Below, piece after piece: positions 16,891 to 25,628 of a DNA stretch of 64,000 nt. The stretch covers positions 310,001-374,000 of the forward strand of contig NZ_JARWSK010000004.1 in assembly GCF_031081985.1 (NCBI RefSeq), in the 5' to 3' direction. The position numbers and the translations under genes were made by a program. This DNA is from Komagataeibacter xylinus. GTDB taxonomy: Bacteria > Pseudomonadota > Alphaproteobacteria > Acetobacterales > Acetobacteraceae. Numbering within the stretch: position 1 is the first letter of the stretch; each line of letters begins with the position of its first letter. The notes under the pieces are model-generated. The model ran no database searches. It had not been told where the DNA came from and saw only the letters and a program-made list of their open reading frames with translations.

Positions 16891-18269
16891 GCGGGTCGGC
16901 CGCCTTTCCCCCAGCGGGGTTTCGCAGGCTGCTCAATGCCGTGACCCGGCGCACCGGCCTGCATTATTATGTCGACAAGACCGACCTGCTTGAAGAGGTG
17001 GTGGGCGCGCGCATGCGCCTGCATGGCTGCCACACCTGCCATGACTACCTGGCCCTGCTGGCCGACGGCGCGCAGGGCGATGCGGAATGGCGCGAGCTGG
17101 AATCGGTCATCACCATCGGCGAGACCTTCTTCTTTCGCTATGCCGAGCAGTTCGCGGCCCTTGAGCGCACCATCCTGCCCCGGCTGATCCGCAGGGCGCA
17201 GGCCATCCGCCACCTGCGCATCTGGAGCGTGGGCTGCGCCAACGGGGCGGAGCCCTATTCCATCGCCATCGTGCTGACGCGCCTGCTTGAAGAGGCGGGC
17301 GAGACACTGGCGGACTGGCGCATCGACATCCTGGGCACCGACATCAGCACCCGCGCCCTCGATCAGGCGCGCGAGGCTGCATTCAGCGCATGGAGCCTGC
17401 GTGATATCGCCCCCACGCAGCGCGCGGAATGGTTCACGCCCGTCAGCGCGCGCCTGTGGCGGCTGCATGAGGGGTACCGGCGCATGGTCACCTTCCGCTA
17501 CAGCAACATCCTTGACCTGCTGCGCCCCGATGGCGGCCCCGCCGGTCCGTTTGACCTCATCCTGTGCCGTAACGTGCTGATCTATTTCGCGCAGGCGCAG
17601 GCGGTGGGGCTGGTGCATGCCATGGCGCGGCGCCTCGTGCCCGAGGGCTGGCTGCTTTTGGGGCATTCGGAGCCTGTTTCCGATTTCAGGCCCTTTCTCG
17701 AGACCGTGCGCCTGCCCGGCACGCTGGCCTTCCGCGCGCCGCCCGTGGGGGGCGCGCAGGCGGTACTGGACGCGACCCAGCCATTGCCCGCGCGCCGCGC
17801 GCTACGCGCCGCAGCCCCCGTGCCGTTGCCCGACAGCGCGCCCGTGGCCGCCGCGATCCGCCGCGTGGCTGATGGCGGGCAGGTGCCGCGCGCCATGCAG
17901 ATGTGCCGCGACCATCTGGCCCGGCATCCGGTTGACGTGGGCATCCATTTCCTGTTCGCCGTGCTGGCATGGGGGCACGGGAACCTGCTGCAGGCCGAGG
18001 AATCGTTCCGCCGGGTCATCTACCTGTGTCGCGACCATGTCATGGCGCGCTGCTATCTTGCCCGCCTGCTGGAAGATGCGGGAGGGTATGCGCAGGCGGC
18101 CCGCATCCGCGCGCAGATGATTGAACTCGCCAGCCGCTGCCCGCCCGATGCCCCCCTGCCTGATGGCGATGGCCTGACCGCAGGCGGCCTGCTGCGGCTG
18201 GCGCGCCAGCTTGACGAGCCGCCCGGAGCGGCCTCAGCCGTGGCTGGCAGCCAGCAGGTGCCGTCCTGA
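16887..18269 (+). CDS. CheR-type methyltransferase with C-terminal TPR-like region
   Basis: 460 residues. CheR-N (about 10-65) and the CheR SAM-methyltransferase domain (about 70-285): ESVITIGETFFFR, SVGCANGAEPYSIA as the SAM loop, LGTDIS, then FDLILCRNVLIYF. It methylates receptor glutamates. After a Pro-rich linker, residues 320-440 form helical repeats of TPR type (RAMQMCRDHLARHPVD and LLQAEESFRRVIYLC), as in WspC. The start is GTG at 16887 in a 4-base overlap with the CheW gene. It ends at the first base of the next CheW gene. Confidence 0.92.
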   Translation: MSGSAAFPPAGFRRLLNAVTRRTGLHYYVDKTDLLEEVVGARMRLHGCHTCHDYLALLADGAQGDAEWRELESVITIGETFFFRYAEQFAALERTILPRLIRRAQAIRHLRIWSVGCANGAEPYSIAIVLTRLLEEAGETLADWRIDILGTDISTRALDQAREAAFSAWSLRDIAPTQRAEWFTPVSARLWRLHEGYRRMVTFRYSNILDLLRPDGGPAGPFDLILCRNVLIYFAQAQAVGLVHAMARRLVPEGWLLLGHSEPVSDFRPFLETVRLPGTLAFRAPPVGGAQAVLDATQPLPARRALRAAAPVPLPDSAPVAAAIRRVADGGQVPRAMQMCRDHLARHPVDVGIHFLFAVLAWGHGNLLQAEESFRRVIYLCRDHVMARCYLARLLEDAGGYAQAARIRAQMIELASRCPPDAPLPDGDGLTAGGLLRLARQLDEPPGAASAVAGSQQVPS

Positions 18270-18820
18270 TGGCGCGTTTTTTCGGCCCTCCGCCTGCCGA
18301 TGCCCCCCTTGCGGGGCGCGAGGCCTTTGCCAGGCGCGTGCTCGCTGACCGCGCGCGCATCATGGCTGCCCGTGCCGACACCGAAGGCCCATGCGCGCCC
18401 GCGCGCCCGCTGGTTCTGCTCGACCTTGCGGGCCAGTGCTGCGGGGTGGACCTGCATGCCGTGCTGCGCGTGACCGACCCGGTGTGGAGCGACATGCCGC
18501 GCAGGCCCGACTGCCCGCCCGGCGTGCGGGGCGTGCATGGCTACCAGGGTGATCTTTATACCGTGTTCGACCTGTCGGTGCTGCTTGGCGGCACCGCCCT
18601 TGCGAAGCCCGGCGTCATGCTGCTGCTGCGCTCGGTCTCGAGCATTCCGCTCGGGCGCATCGCGCTGCTGGCCAGCGGGGCGGGCGGCACGGTGGATATT
18701 ACCGCAACGCCTACGCCGCTTACGCCCTCGGGCTTTCCGCAGGCCAGGCTGGCCGACGGGCGCAGCATGACGGTCATTGACCCCGCGCGCCTGTTTTCTT
18801 CCCGTTATGTCGGAGTGTGA
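18269..18820 (+). CDS. CheW-like adaptor protein (second, WspD-like)
   Basis: 183 residues. A polar N-terminus with many Arg and Ala (1-45) is followed by a CheW domain: LVLLDLAGQCCGVDLHAVLRV, then GVRGVHGYQGDLYTVFDLSVLLGG and MTVIDPARLF at the end. The A of its ATG is the last base of the CheR stop codon. A system with two CheW proteins flanking CheR is typical of Wsp-type pathways. Which CheW joins which receptor is not visible from sequence. Confidence 0.87.
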   Translation: MARFFGPPPADAPLAGREAFARRVLADRARIMAARADTEGPCAPARPLVLLDLAGQCCGVDLHAVLRVTDPVWSDMPRRPDCPPGVRGVHGYQGDLYTVFDLSVLLGGTALAKPGVMLLLRSVSSIPLGRIALLASGAGGTVDITATPTPLTPSGFPQARLADGRSMTVIDPARLFSSRYVGV

Positions 18821-18826
18821 AGTCCC

Positions 18827-20509
18827 GTGACTATCGCCAATCGCCTGCTGTTCGGTTTCATGGTCGGTGTCCTGCTCATGGTCTCGCTGGGCATTTATGC
18901 GCTGGGGCAGATCCGCGAGGTGCGCGACGAGATGACCATCATCGTCACGCGCGACCTGTCGGTCTATCGTGAACTGACCCATATCCGCGCCAATGAGAAC
19001 GACCTCGTCGCCCGCAGGCTCGCCATCCTTGCGCATTACTACGCCCATGATTTCGAGACCGCGCCCGCCGTGCTCGAAGACGCCATTGCAAGCTGGGATG
19101 AAAAGGCCCGCGAGGCCGACAGCCTGCTCGCCGGCGTGCTGTCGCGCGCGGAGGAAGGCGGGCGCCTTGCGCGCAGCAGTGACCAGCGCGAGATGTTCAA
19201 TACCGTAGCCAGCCAGTTGCGTGACATTTCCAGCCAGTTCCAGATGGATACGCGCGGTGCCGGGCTTCTGTTCCAGGCCATCCGCGCGGGCAACGACCCC
19301 AGCGTGCGCGAGCAGGCCTCGCGCATAGACAGCCGCGAGCAGTCGATCGATCTGCTCGTGGGCCGCGCCGCCTCACTACTCGACCATGGGGTGCAGGCGG
19401 CCGAAACCCAGGGTGCCGCCTCCTATGACTACAGCCGCCGCTCGCTGGCCATTGGCATGGTGCTTGCCGTGGTGGTGGCGCTGATCGTGACCTTCTGGAC
19501 CCGGCGCTCGATCATGGAGCCGATCTCGTCGATCATGCACGTGATGGAGCGCGTGGGGCAGGGCGACCTTGCCACGCGGGCCAAGGTGGGCGGCATGGGC
19601 GAGGAGCGCGATGAAGTGGCCCGCCTTGCAGCCGGGCTGAACCGCATGATCGACGGCCTGCGCGAGATTGCCCGCCAGAGCGGCGAGGTGACGCAGAATC
19701 TCGATGCGGCGGTGGCCGAGATCCGTGCCTCCACCCAGCAGCAGGCCGCAAGTGTTGAGGAACAGTTTGCCGCAGTGCAGGAAACGGCGGCCACGGTGGA
19801 CGAGATCACCCATTCGGGTGCCCAGATCAGCAAGCGCGCGCGTGAGGTGATTTCATCAGCCGAGGTGATCGTGCACAGCTCGGCCAGCGGGCTTGAAGCG
19901 GTGGAGGAAACCGCGCGCGCCATGGCCCACACCCATGATGGCGCCGAGGCCGTGGCCTCGAACATCGTGGCCCTGTCCGAGCGCACCGAGGCGATCAGCG
20001 AGATCATCGCCTCGGTCAATGACCTGTCGGAGCGTTCGCACCTGCTCGCCCTCAATGCCGCCATCGAGGCGGCGGCGGCTGGCGAGCATGGCCGCTCGTT
20101 CGCCGTGGTGGCCGCCGAGATGAAGATCCTCGCCGACCAGTCGCGCGACGCCACCCAGAACGTGCGCGCCATCCTTGGCGACATCCAGCGCGGCATCAAC
20201 ACCTCGGTCATGCTGACGGAGGAGGCGGTCAAGCGCGTCTCGGCTGGCAAGGAGCGCACCGACATCGCCTATCGCACCATCGAGCGCATGACCGGCGGCA
20301 TCGAGGAAGGCGTGCATGCCTTCCAGCAGATCGTGGCCTCGACCAACCAGCAGCAGATCGGCATCGAGCAGGTCATGACCGCGTTGCAGAGCATCCGCCA
20401 GGCCAGCCAGCAGACATCGGGCGGCACGCGCAACCTCGAGGTCTCGGCCAGCAACCTTGGCAAGCTGTCCAAGCAGCTCCTTACCATTTCCGCGCGTTAC
20501 CGGACCTGA
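18827..20509 (+). CDS. Methyl-accepting chemotaxis protein
   Basis: 560 residues. Membrane helix 1 at about 8-26, a helical periplasmic sensor of roughly 180 residues (four-helix-bundle type), membrane helix 2 at about 208-226, then HAMP (MEPISSIMHVMERVGQGDL) and a long cytoplasmic coiled coil. The signalling tip is intact: SVNDLSERSHLLALNAAIEAAAAGEHG split over about residues 400-426, followed by FAVVAAEMKILADQS. The receptor is therefore able to dock CheW/CheA. It is GTG-started, 6 bases after the second CheW gene. The ligand is unknown. Confidence 0.94.
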   Translation: MTIANRLLFGFMVGVLLMVSLGIYALGQIREVRDEMTIIVTRDLSVYRELTHIRANENDLVARRLAILAHYYAHDFETAPAVLEDAIASWDEKAREADSLLAGVLSRAEEGGRLARSSDQREMFNTVASQLRDISSQFQMDTRGAGLLFQAIRAGNDPSVREQASRIDSREQSIDLLVGRAASLLDHGVQAAETQGAASYDYSRRSLAIGMVLAVVVALIVTFWTRRSIMEPISSIMHVMERVGQGDLATRAKVGGMGEERDEVARLAAGLNRMIDGLREIARQSGEVTQNLDAAVAEIRASTQQQAASVEEQFAAVQETAATVDEITHSGAQISKRAREVISSAEVIVHSSASGLEAVEETARAMAHTHDGAEAVASNIVALSERTEAISEIIASVNDLSERSHLLALNAAIEAAAAGEHGRSFAVVAAEMKILADQSRDATQNVRAILGDIQRGINTSVMLTEEAVKRVSAGKERTDIAYRTIERMTGGIEEGVHAFQQIVASTNQQQIGIEQVMTALQSIRQASQQTSGGTRNLEVSASNLGKLSKQLLTISARYRT

Positions 20510-20520
20510 CAGGTCGGCCC

Positions 20521-22623
20521 GTGGATAATCTGAGGGACGAATTGCTGGCGGTGTTCGATGCCGAATACCGCGACCATCTGCGCTCCATCCGCGCCATCGT
20601 GGCGGCGGGCTGCCCGGACGCGCAGGCGCTTGCGGAAATCTTCCGCCGTGTCCATTCGCTCAAAGGGGCTGCGCGCGCGGTGGAACTGCCGGTGGTCGAG
20701 GGCGTGGCCCATGCGCTCGAGAACCGCCTCTCATCCCTGCTTTCGGCCCGGGCGCTGCCCGATGAGGCCGATCTTGCCGCCATTACCGATACGCTCGACG
20801 AGATCGATCTGCTCATGACCGCAACGCCCCCGGATGCGCCTGCCGCACCCGATGAGGCGGCAACGCAGGCGGAAAACCCGGCCTATGTGCAGGTGCCCGT
20901 AGCCCGGCTCGATGCGCTGGCCGCCGCCGTGCATGACCTCATGGCCGTGGCCGACCGGCATGAGCGGCTGTGGGCGCAGGTGATGGACCTGCTGGGCGAT
21001 GCGCGGGCCGTCATGCACGCGCCCGAGCGCATGCGCGCCGACCCGGTGGCCGAATTCGCGCGCATGACCCGTCGGCTGATGGGCGTGGGGCGCGAGCGCG
21101 AGCTCATGGCGGGCCAGATCGACCGCGCCCTGCTGCGCCTGGGCGAGGAAGTGCATGCCGTGACCCTCGTGCCAGCCGAGAGCGTGTTCGGCTCGCTCGC
21201 CGCCATGGCAAGGCGCATCGCGCGCGAGCATGGCGGGCCGGAGGCGGGCGTCGAGGTGCACATGACCGGCATGGACGTGCAGACCGAGCGCCGCGTGATG
21301 CAGGCATTGCGCGACCCGGTCATCCACCTCGTGCGCAACGCCATCGTGCACGGGCATGAAACCCGTGCCGAGCGGCTGGCGGCGGGCAAGTCCGAAGACC
21401 TCAACATCACCATTGCCGTGACCATGACCGGGGTGCGGCTGCAGGTGGCGGTGAGTGATGACGGGCGCGGCCCCGACCTGCGCGCCATCGCCGCCCGCGC
21501 GGCAGGGCAGGGGCTGGTCCATGCCGAGGCCCCGCTTGATGCGCGGCAGTTGCTTGCGCGCGTGTTCGAGCCGGGTTTTTCCACCCGGGGCAAGGCCGAC
21601 AGCCTGGCCGGGCGCGGGGTGGGGCTTTCCGTCGTGGCGGAGGCAGCGCGCGCGCTGCACGGCAGCGTGCGCATGGAGCAGCGCCACCCCGCAGGCACCA
21701 CCGTCATCCTGACCGTGCCGGTGTCGCAGCGCCAGCGCACCGTGCTGCTGGTTGAAAATGCGGGCCAGTCCCTCGGCCTGCCGGGCCGGGTGATCCGCCA
21801 CCTGCTGCGCGTGCGGCGTGACGAGATCCGCCTGGTGGGCGGCGTGCCGTTTGCCGTGGTGTCCCATCCGCCCGTTGGTGCGGGTACGGCCAGCGAACCG
21901 CGCGAGGAGGAACGGGTGCCGCTTGCCCCGCTGCGTGCCTTCGTGGGCGATGAAAACGCGCCCCTGCCGGTGCGCGATGGCGCGGTGAGCGTGGTGGTGA
22001 TGGAGGTTGATGGCGTGCGCTGCGGCTTTGCCGTCGAGCGCATGCTCGATGTGCGCACGCTGCTGGTGTCGGACGCGACCGCCGTGGGGCTGGACAGCGA
22101 ACTCGTGCCCGGCATTGCCTGGCCGCGCGAGGACCAGCCGGTGTTCGTGCTCAGCCCCGACCGGCTGTTTGCGCGCTGGCGCGAGCGCGGCAATGGCGGG
22201 GGCGCGCATTTCAGCGATGTGGACAGCGCCGCCCCCGTGGTGCCCGTGCGCCATGCGCCGCTGGTGATGGTGGTTGATGATTCGATCACGACCCGGACAT
22301 TGCAGAAAACGATCCTCCAGTCCCACGGTTATGACGTGTGCCTTGCGGTGGATGGGGAGGAGGCGCTGGCCATGCTCCAGCAATCCTCGCGGCATGTGGA
22401 TGTGGTGGTGACGGATGTGGAAATGCCGCGCATGGATGGCCTGGCACTGCTCGCGGCCATGCAGGGGGATGCGCATCTTGCCCATATTCCCGTCGTGCTC
22501 ATGACCTCGCGCAATGATGGCGAGGATATCCGTCGCGGCATGGAAGGGGGTGCACGGGCCTACCTGACCAAGCAGCGTTTCGATCAGGGCGAACTGATCG
22601 ACACCATAAGGGGACTTTTGTGA
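20521..22623 (+). CDS. CheA hybrid histidine kinase with C-terminal receiver domain
   Basis: 700 residues. Hpt domain with phospho-acceptor H45 in RRVHSLKGAA, a dimerisation/linker region, an HATPase domain (HLVRNAIVHGHE, DDGRGPD, GRGVGLSVV), a CheW-like regulatory domain (about 395-560) and a receiver domain at about 580-700 (VVDDSITTR, acceptor Asp in VVVTDVEMPRMDG, K in YLTKQ). This is the WspE/FrzE design. The GTG at 20521 is 11 bases after the MCP stop. The fused receiver may serve as phosphate sink or modulate transfer to the separate downstream kinases (inference). Confidence 0.93.
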   Translation: MDNLRDELLAVFDAEYRDHLRSIRAIVAAGCPDAQALAEIFRRVHSLKGAARAVELPVVEGVAHALENRLSSLLSARALPDEADLAAITDTLDEIDLLMTATPPDAPAAPDEAATQAENPAYVQVPVARLDALAAAVHDLMAVADRHERLWAQVMDLLGDARAVMHAPERMRADPVAEFARMTRRLMGVGRERELMAGQIDRALLRLGEEVHAVTLVPAESVFGSLAAMARRIAREHGGPEAGVEVHMTGMDVQTERRVMQALRDPVIHLVRNAIVHGHETRAERLAAGKSEDLNITIAVTMTGVRLQVAVSDDGRGPDLRAIAARAAGQGLVHAEAPLDARQLLARVFEPGFSTRGKADSLAGRGVGLSVVAEAARALHGSVRMEQRHPAGTTVILTVPVSQRQRTVLLVENAGQSLGLPGRVIRHLLRVRRDEIRLVGGVPFAVVSHPPVGAGTASEPREEERVPLAPLRAFVGDENAPLPVRDGAVSVVVMEVDGVRCGFAVERMLDVRTLLVSDATAVGLDSELVPGIAWPREDQPVFVLSPDRLFARWRERGNGGGAHFSDVDSAAPVVPVRHAPLVMVVDDSITTRTLQKTILQSHGYDVCLAVDGEEALAMLQQSSRHVDVVVTDVEMPRMDGLALLAAMQGDAHLAHIPVVLMTSRNDGEDIRRGMEGGARAYLTKQRFDQGELIDTIRGLL

Positions 22624-23720
22624 ACGCAGCCACGCCCCAGCCCGACCAGCCGCCAAGGCGCGTGCTGATCGTGGAGGATTCGGCGGTATTGCGCCACCTG
22701 CTCATGCGCGTGGTGGCCGATGACCCGCGCCTTGAACTGGCCGAGGCCGTTGAAACGGCAGAGGAGGCCCTGCGCCTCGTGCCACGCCTGCGGCCGGATG
22801 TGATCTCGATGGATATCTGCCTGCCGGGCATGGACGGGCTTGAGGCCACGCGGCAGATCATGGCGCATTTTCCTACCCCCATCGTGATCGTAAGCGACAG
22901 GCCGGGGGGCGGGGCCGCGCATGTCTCGATGAATGCGCTGCGCTCGGGGGCGCTGTCGGTCATCGAGAAGCCGCAGGGCCTTACGGGCAGCGCGGGTGCC
23001 GCCGTGGCCCAGGGCATTGCCACCCAGCTTTACATCATGAGTCAGGTGCCGGTCATCCGGCGCAGGCTCATGCAGGCGGAACCCTTTCGCCATAAGGGCA
23101 TGTGGTCGCGCCCGCTGGCCATTCACCCCCGCATCCTGGCCATGGCCGCCTCCACCGGGGGGCCGACCGCCTTTGCCCGCGTGCTGGGCGACCTGCCGCC
23201 CGATTTTGCGCTGCCCGTGGTGCTGGTGCAGCATATGGGCCAGAGCTTCATGGAAGGCTTTGCCCAGTGGCTGGACCAGCAGGTGCCGCTGCCGGTCAGG
23301 CTGGCGCAGCATGGCATGCCCATCGCGCGCGGGCAGGTGCTCGTGGCACCGGGCGACCGGCACATGACGGTCGGCCCGCGCGGCGAGGTGCTGCTGGATG
23401 ACGCACCGCCCGTGCAGGGGCAGCGGCCTTCGGCTGACGTACTGTTTTCCTCCGTGGCGCGGGTTTTTGGCGCCGACGGGCTTGGCGTGCTGCTGACCGG
23501 CATGGGCGAGGACGGCGTGGAGGGGCTTGGCCGCATCCGCGCGCGCGGTGGCTATACGGTGGTGGAGGACCGCAGCACCGCTGTCATTCACGGCATGCCC
23601 GGTGCGGCCGAGCGCGCGGGGGCCGCGTGCATCAGCCTGCCGGTGCATGAGATCGCCCCCCATATCCTCCGGGCCATGGCAGGCGGTCCGGTTCCCTCAC
23701 AAGACCCCCTGGCTGGATAA
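22620..23720 (+). CDS. Chemotaxis-type protein-glutamate methylesterase CheB
   Basis: 366 residues. N-terminal receiver (VLIVEDSAVLR, acceptor D65 in SMDICLPGMDG, K in IEKPQG) and a C-terminal methylesterase domain with its Ser-His-Asp triad in AASTGGP, VQHMGQSF and TGMGEDG. It removes methyl groups added by the CheR, so adaptation is complete in this operon. The GTG at 22620 overlaps the CheA gene by GTGA. WspF holds this position in Wsp systems. Confidence 0.94.
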   Translation: MNAATPQPDQPPRRVLIVEDSAVLRHLLMRVVADDPRLELAEAVETAEEALRLVPRLRPDVISMDICLPGMDGLEATRQIMAHFPTPIVIVSDRPGGGAAHVSMNALRSGALSVIEKPQGLTGSAGAAVAQGIATQLYIMSQVPVIRRRLMQAEPFRHKGMWSRPLAIHPRILAMAASTGGPTAFARVLGDLPPDFALPVVLVQHMGQSFMEGFAQWLDQQVPLPVRLAQHGMPIARGQVLVAPGDRHMTVGPRGEVLLDDAPPVQGQRPSADVLFSSVARVFGADGLGVLLTGMGEDGVEGLGRIRARGGYTVVEDRSTAVIHGMPGAAERAGAACISLPVHEIAPHILRAMAGGPVPSQDPLAG

Positions 23721-23729
23721 GACGACCTC

Positions 23730-25550
23730 ATGGTGCTGACCGATCGCGAAGACATTGCCGACACCCTGCTGCTGGTGGAAGATTCCGACACGCAGGCCCT
23801 GCGCATCCGCCGCATGCTGGAAAGCCACGGCTTTCACGTCCATCGCGTGGCTAGCGGGGAAGAGGCGCTCGATACGCTCGATGTGCGCCTGCCGGGGCTG
23901 GTGATCGCCGATTATCACCTGCCGGGCATGAATGGCGGCCAGTTGGCCCGCCAGTTGCGCATGAACGCGGTCACGCGCACCATACCCGTGCTGATCCTGA
24001 CCGAGGGGATCGAGCCGGGGCTGGAGCGCGAGGGGCTGGAAAGCGGGGCGGATGCCTATATTCCCAAATCCTCCGACCCGGCGCTGATCGTCTTCCGCAT
24101 CCGCGCCCTGTTGCGCGAGCATGCGGCGCATGCGCCCTCGCTTCTGCCACAGCGCGTGTTCCGCCGCGCGCGCATCATGGTCATCGCCCCCGAGCCCGAA
24201 CACAAACGCGCCGTGCCCGAACTGCTCGACCAGTTGCGGCGCGACGGGCATATCGTGACCCTGTGGCATGACCCCTCCCGCCTCGTGCCCGCCCTTTTGC
24301 ATGACCCCGAGCACATGCCCGACTGCGTGGTGATCGACCTTGCATGCCGGGAGTTCGACGGGCTGGAAGTGTGCCGCAAGCTTGATGAATGGCGGCAGGA
24401 GGACCTGCTCTCGGGCAACGTGCCGCCGCGCATACTTGGCGTGGATGGCGCCCCCCGGCCCGATGCCAAGGAGTTCTCGGCCCGCGTGTTCGAGGCGGGG
24501 ATTGATGATCTGGTCTCGCGCGATGTGGGGCCTGCGGCGCTGGCGCTGCGCATTCGCGTGCTGGTGCGCCGCAAGCTGTTGCAGGATGACGTGCGCCGCA
24601 TCGAGGTGGAGCGGCAGGCGCGTGAGATCGCGGTCAAGAGCGCGCGCGCGGAGGCGGCGGCCATTGCATCGAAAGCCTCGCTGGCCGAGGCGCTGGAGCA
24701 GGCCAACCGCGAACTGGCCGATGCCAACCGCAAGCTGATCGAAACCCAGGGCAAGCTGGTGCAGACCGCCAAGATGGCCTCGCTGGGTGAGCTCGTGGCG
24801 GGCATCGCGCACGAGATCAACAACCCGCTGGCCTTCATTCTGGCGCACAAGGACACGGTGGCGCGCGGGCTGGACCGGCTTGCAGCGATGGAAGATGCCA
24901 CCACCGATGCCGATCACGACCAGCGGGGCGCGATCCTGGCCAAGTGCCGCGACCGGGTGGGGTCGATGAACATGGGCTTGCGGCGCATCCAGAACCTTGT
25001 GCTGAACCTGCGCAAATTCTCGCGACTTGATGAAGGGCTGTTCCAGCTTATCGACGTGCCCGAGGCGCTGGAAACGGTCATGGCGCTGCTGACCCAGAAG
25101 CTGGGCAGCGGCATTGCGGTCAAAAGGCAATATGAGGCCCCTGACCGGCTGTACTGCCAGGCGGCGCTGCTCAATCAGGTCATCATGAATATCATCAGCA
25201 ATGCGGCGGATGCAATTCTTGCCGCCCAGCATGATGATATGTCTGGTCAGGGCGGCATAGCGGTGGGCGAGATCGGCATCCACACCTATCTCGCCCATAA
25301 TGACAGCGGGCCTGACAGTTACGTCTTTGTCATTACCGATAGCGGCCCCGGCATCGCACCCGATGTGCAGGAGCGTATTTTCGAGCCGTTCTTCACCACC
25401 AAGCCGGTGGGGGCGGGCACGGGGCTGGGGCTGGCCATTGCCTACAGCGTGGTGCAGGCGCATCACGGCAGCCTGTCGGTGGGGCGGGCGCCACAGGGTG
25501 GGGCGCGCTTCACCATTTCCATACCGTGGCACCCGGGGCAGGGGGGGTGA
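23730..25550 (+). CDS. Histidine kinase with two N-terminal receiver-like domains (CheS3-like)
   Basis: 606 residues. Receiver 1 (about 13-130) is intact: VEDSD, acceptor D61 in [14 protein letters not shown] in IPKSSD. A second receiver-like domain (about 147-280) keeps an Asp in [13 protein letters not shown] but lacks the paired acidic residues (IAPEPE) and the Lys. A coiled coil (about 285-345, many Ala/Glu) leads to a HisKA/HATPase module with H361 in [10 protein letters not shown] and G boxes DSGPGIAPD and GTGLGLAIA. No membrane segment. The REC-REC-kinase order resembles CheS3 of the Rhodospirillum centenum Che3 pathway, where the kinase is an output of CheA (inference for this gene). 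Confidence 0.87.
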   Translation: MVLTDREDIADTLLLVEDSDTQALRIRRMLESHGFHVHRVASGEEALDTLDVRLPGLVIADYHLPGMNGGQLARQLRMNAVTRTIPVLILTEGIEPGLEREGLESGADAYIPKSSDPALIVFRIRALLREHAAHAPSLLPQRVFRRARIMVIAPEPEHKRAVPELLDQLRRDGHIVTLWHDPSRLVPALLHDPEHMPDCVVIDLACREFDGLEVCRKLDEWRQEDLLSGNVPPRILGVDGAPRPDAKEFSARVFEAGIDDLVSRDVGPAALALRIRVLVRRKLLQDDVRRIEVERQAREIAVKSARAEAAAIASKASLAEALEQANRELADANRKLIETQGKLVQTAKMASLGELVAGIAHEINNPLAFILAHKDTVARGLDRLAAMEDATTDADHDQRGAILAKCRDRVGSMNMGLRRIQNLVLNLRKFSRLDEGLFQLIDVPEALETVMALLTQKLGSGIAVKRQYEAPDRLYCQAALLNQVIMNIISNAADAILAAQHDDMSGQGGIAVGEIGIHTYLAHNDSGPDSYVFVITDSGPGIAPDVQERIFEPFFTTKPVGAGTGLGLAIAYSVVQAHHGSLSVGRAPQGGARFTISIPWHPGQGG

Positions 25551-25628
25551 AGGCCCGGCACTGCCCGCCGCCACACCGTCCGAGCGCATGAACTAGCCAT
25601 GCCTTTAACCCGCGTGCAGGGAGAGACC

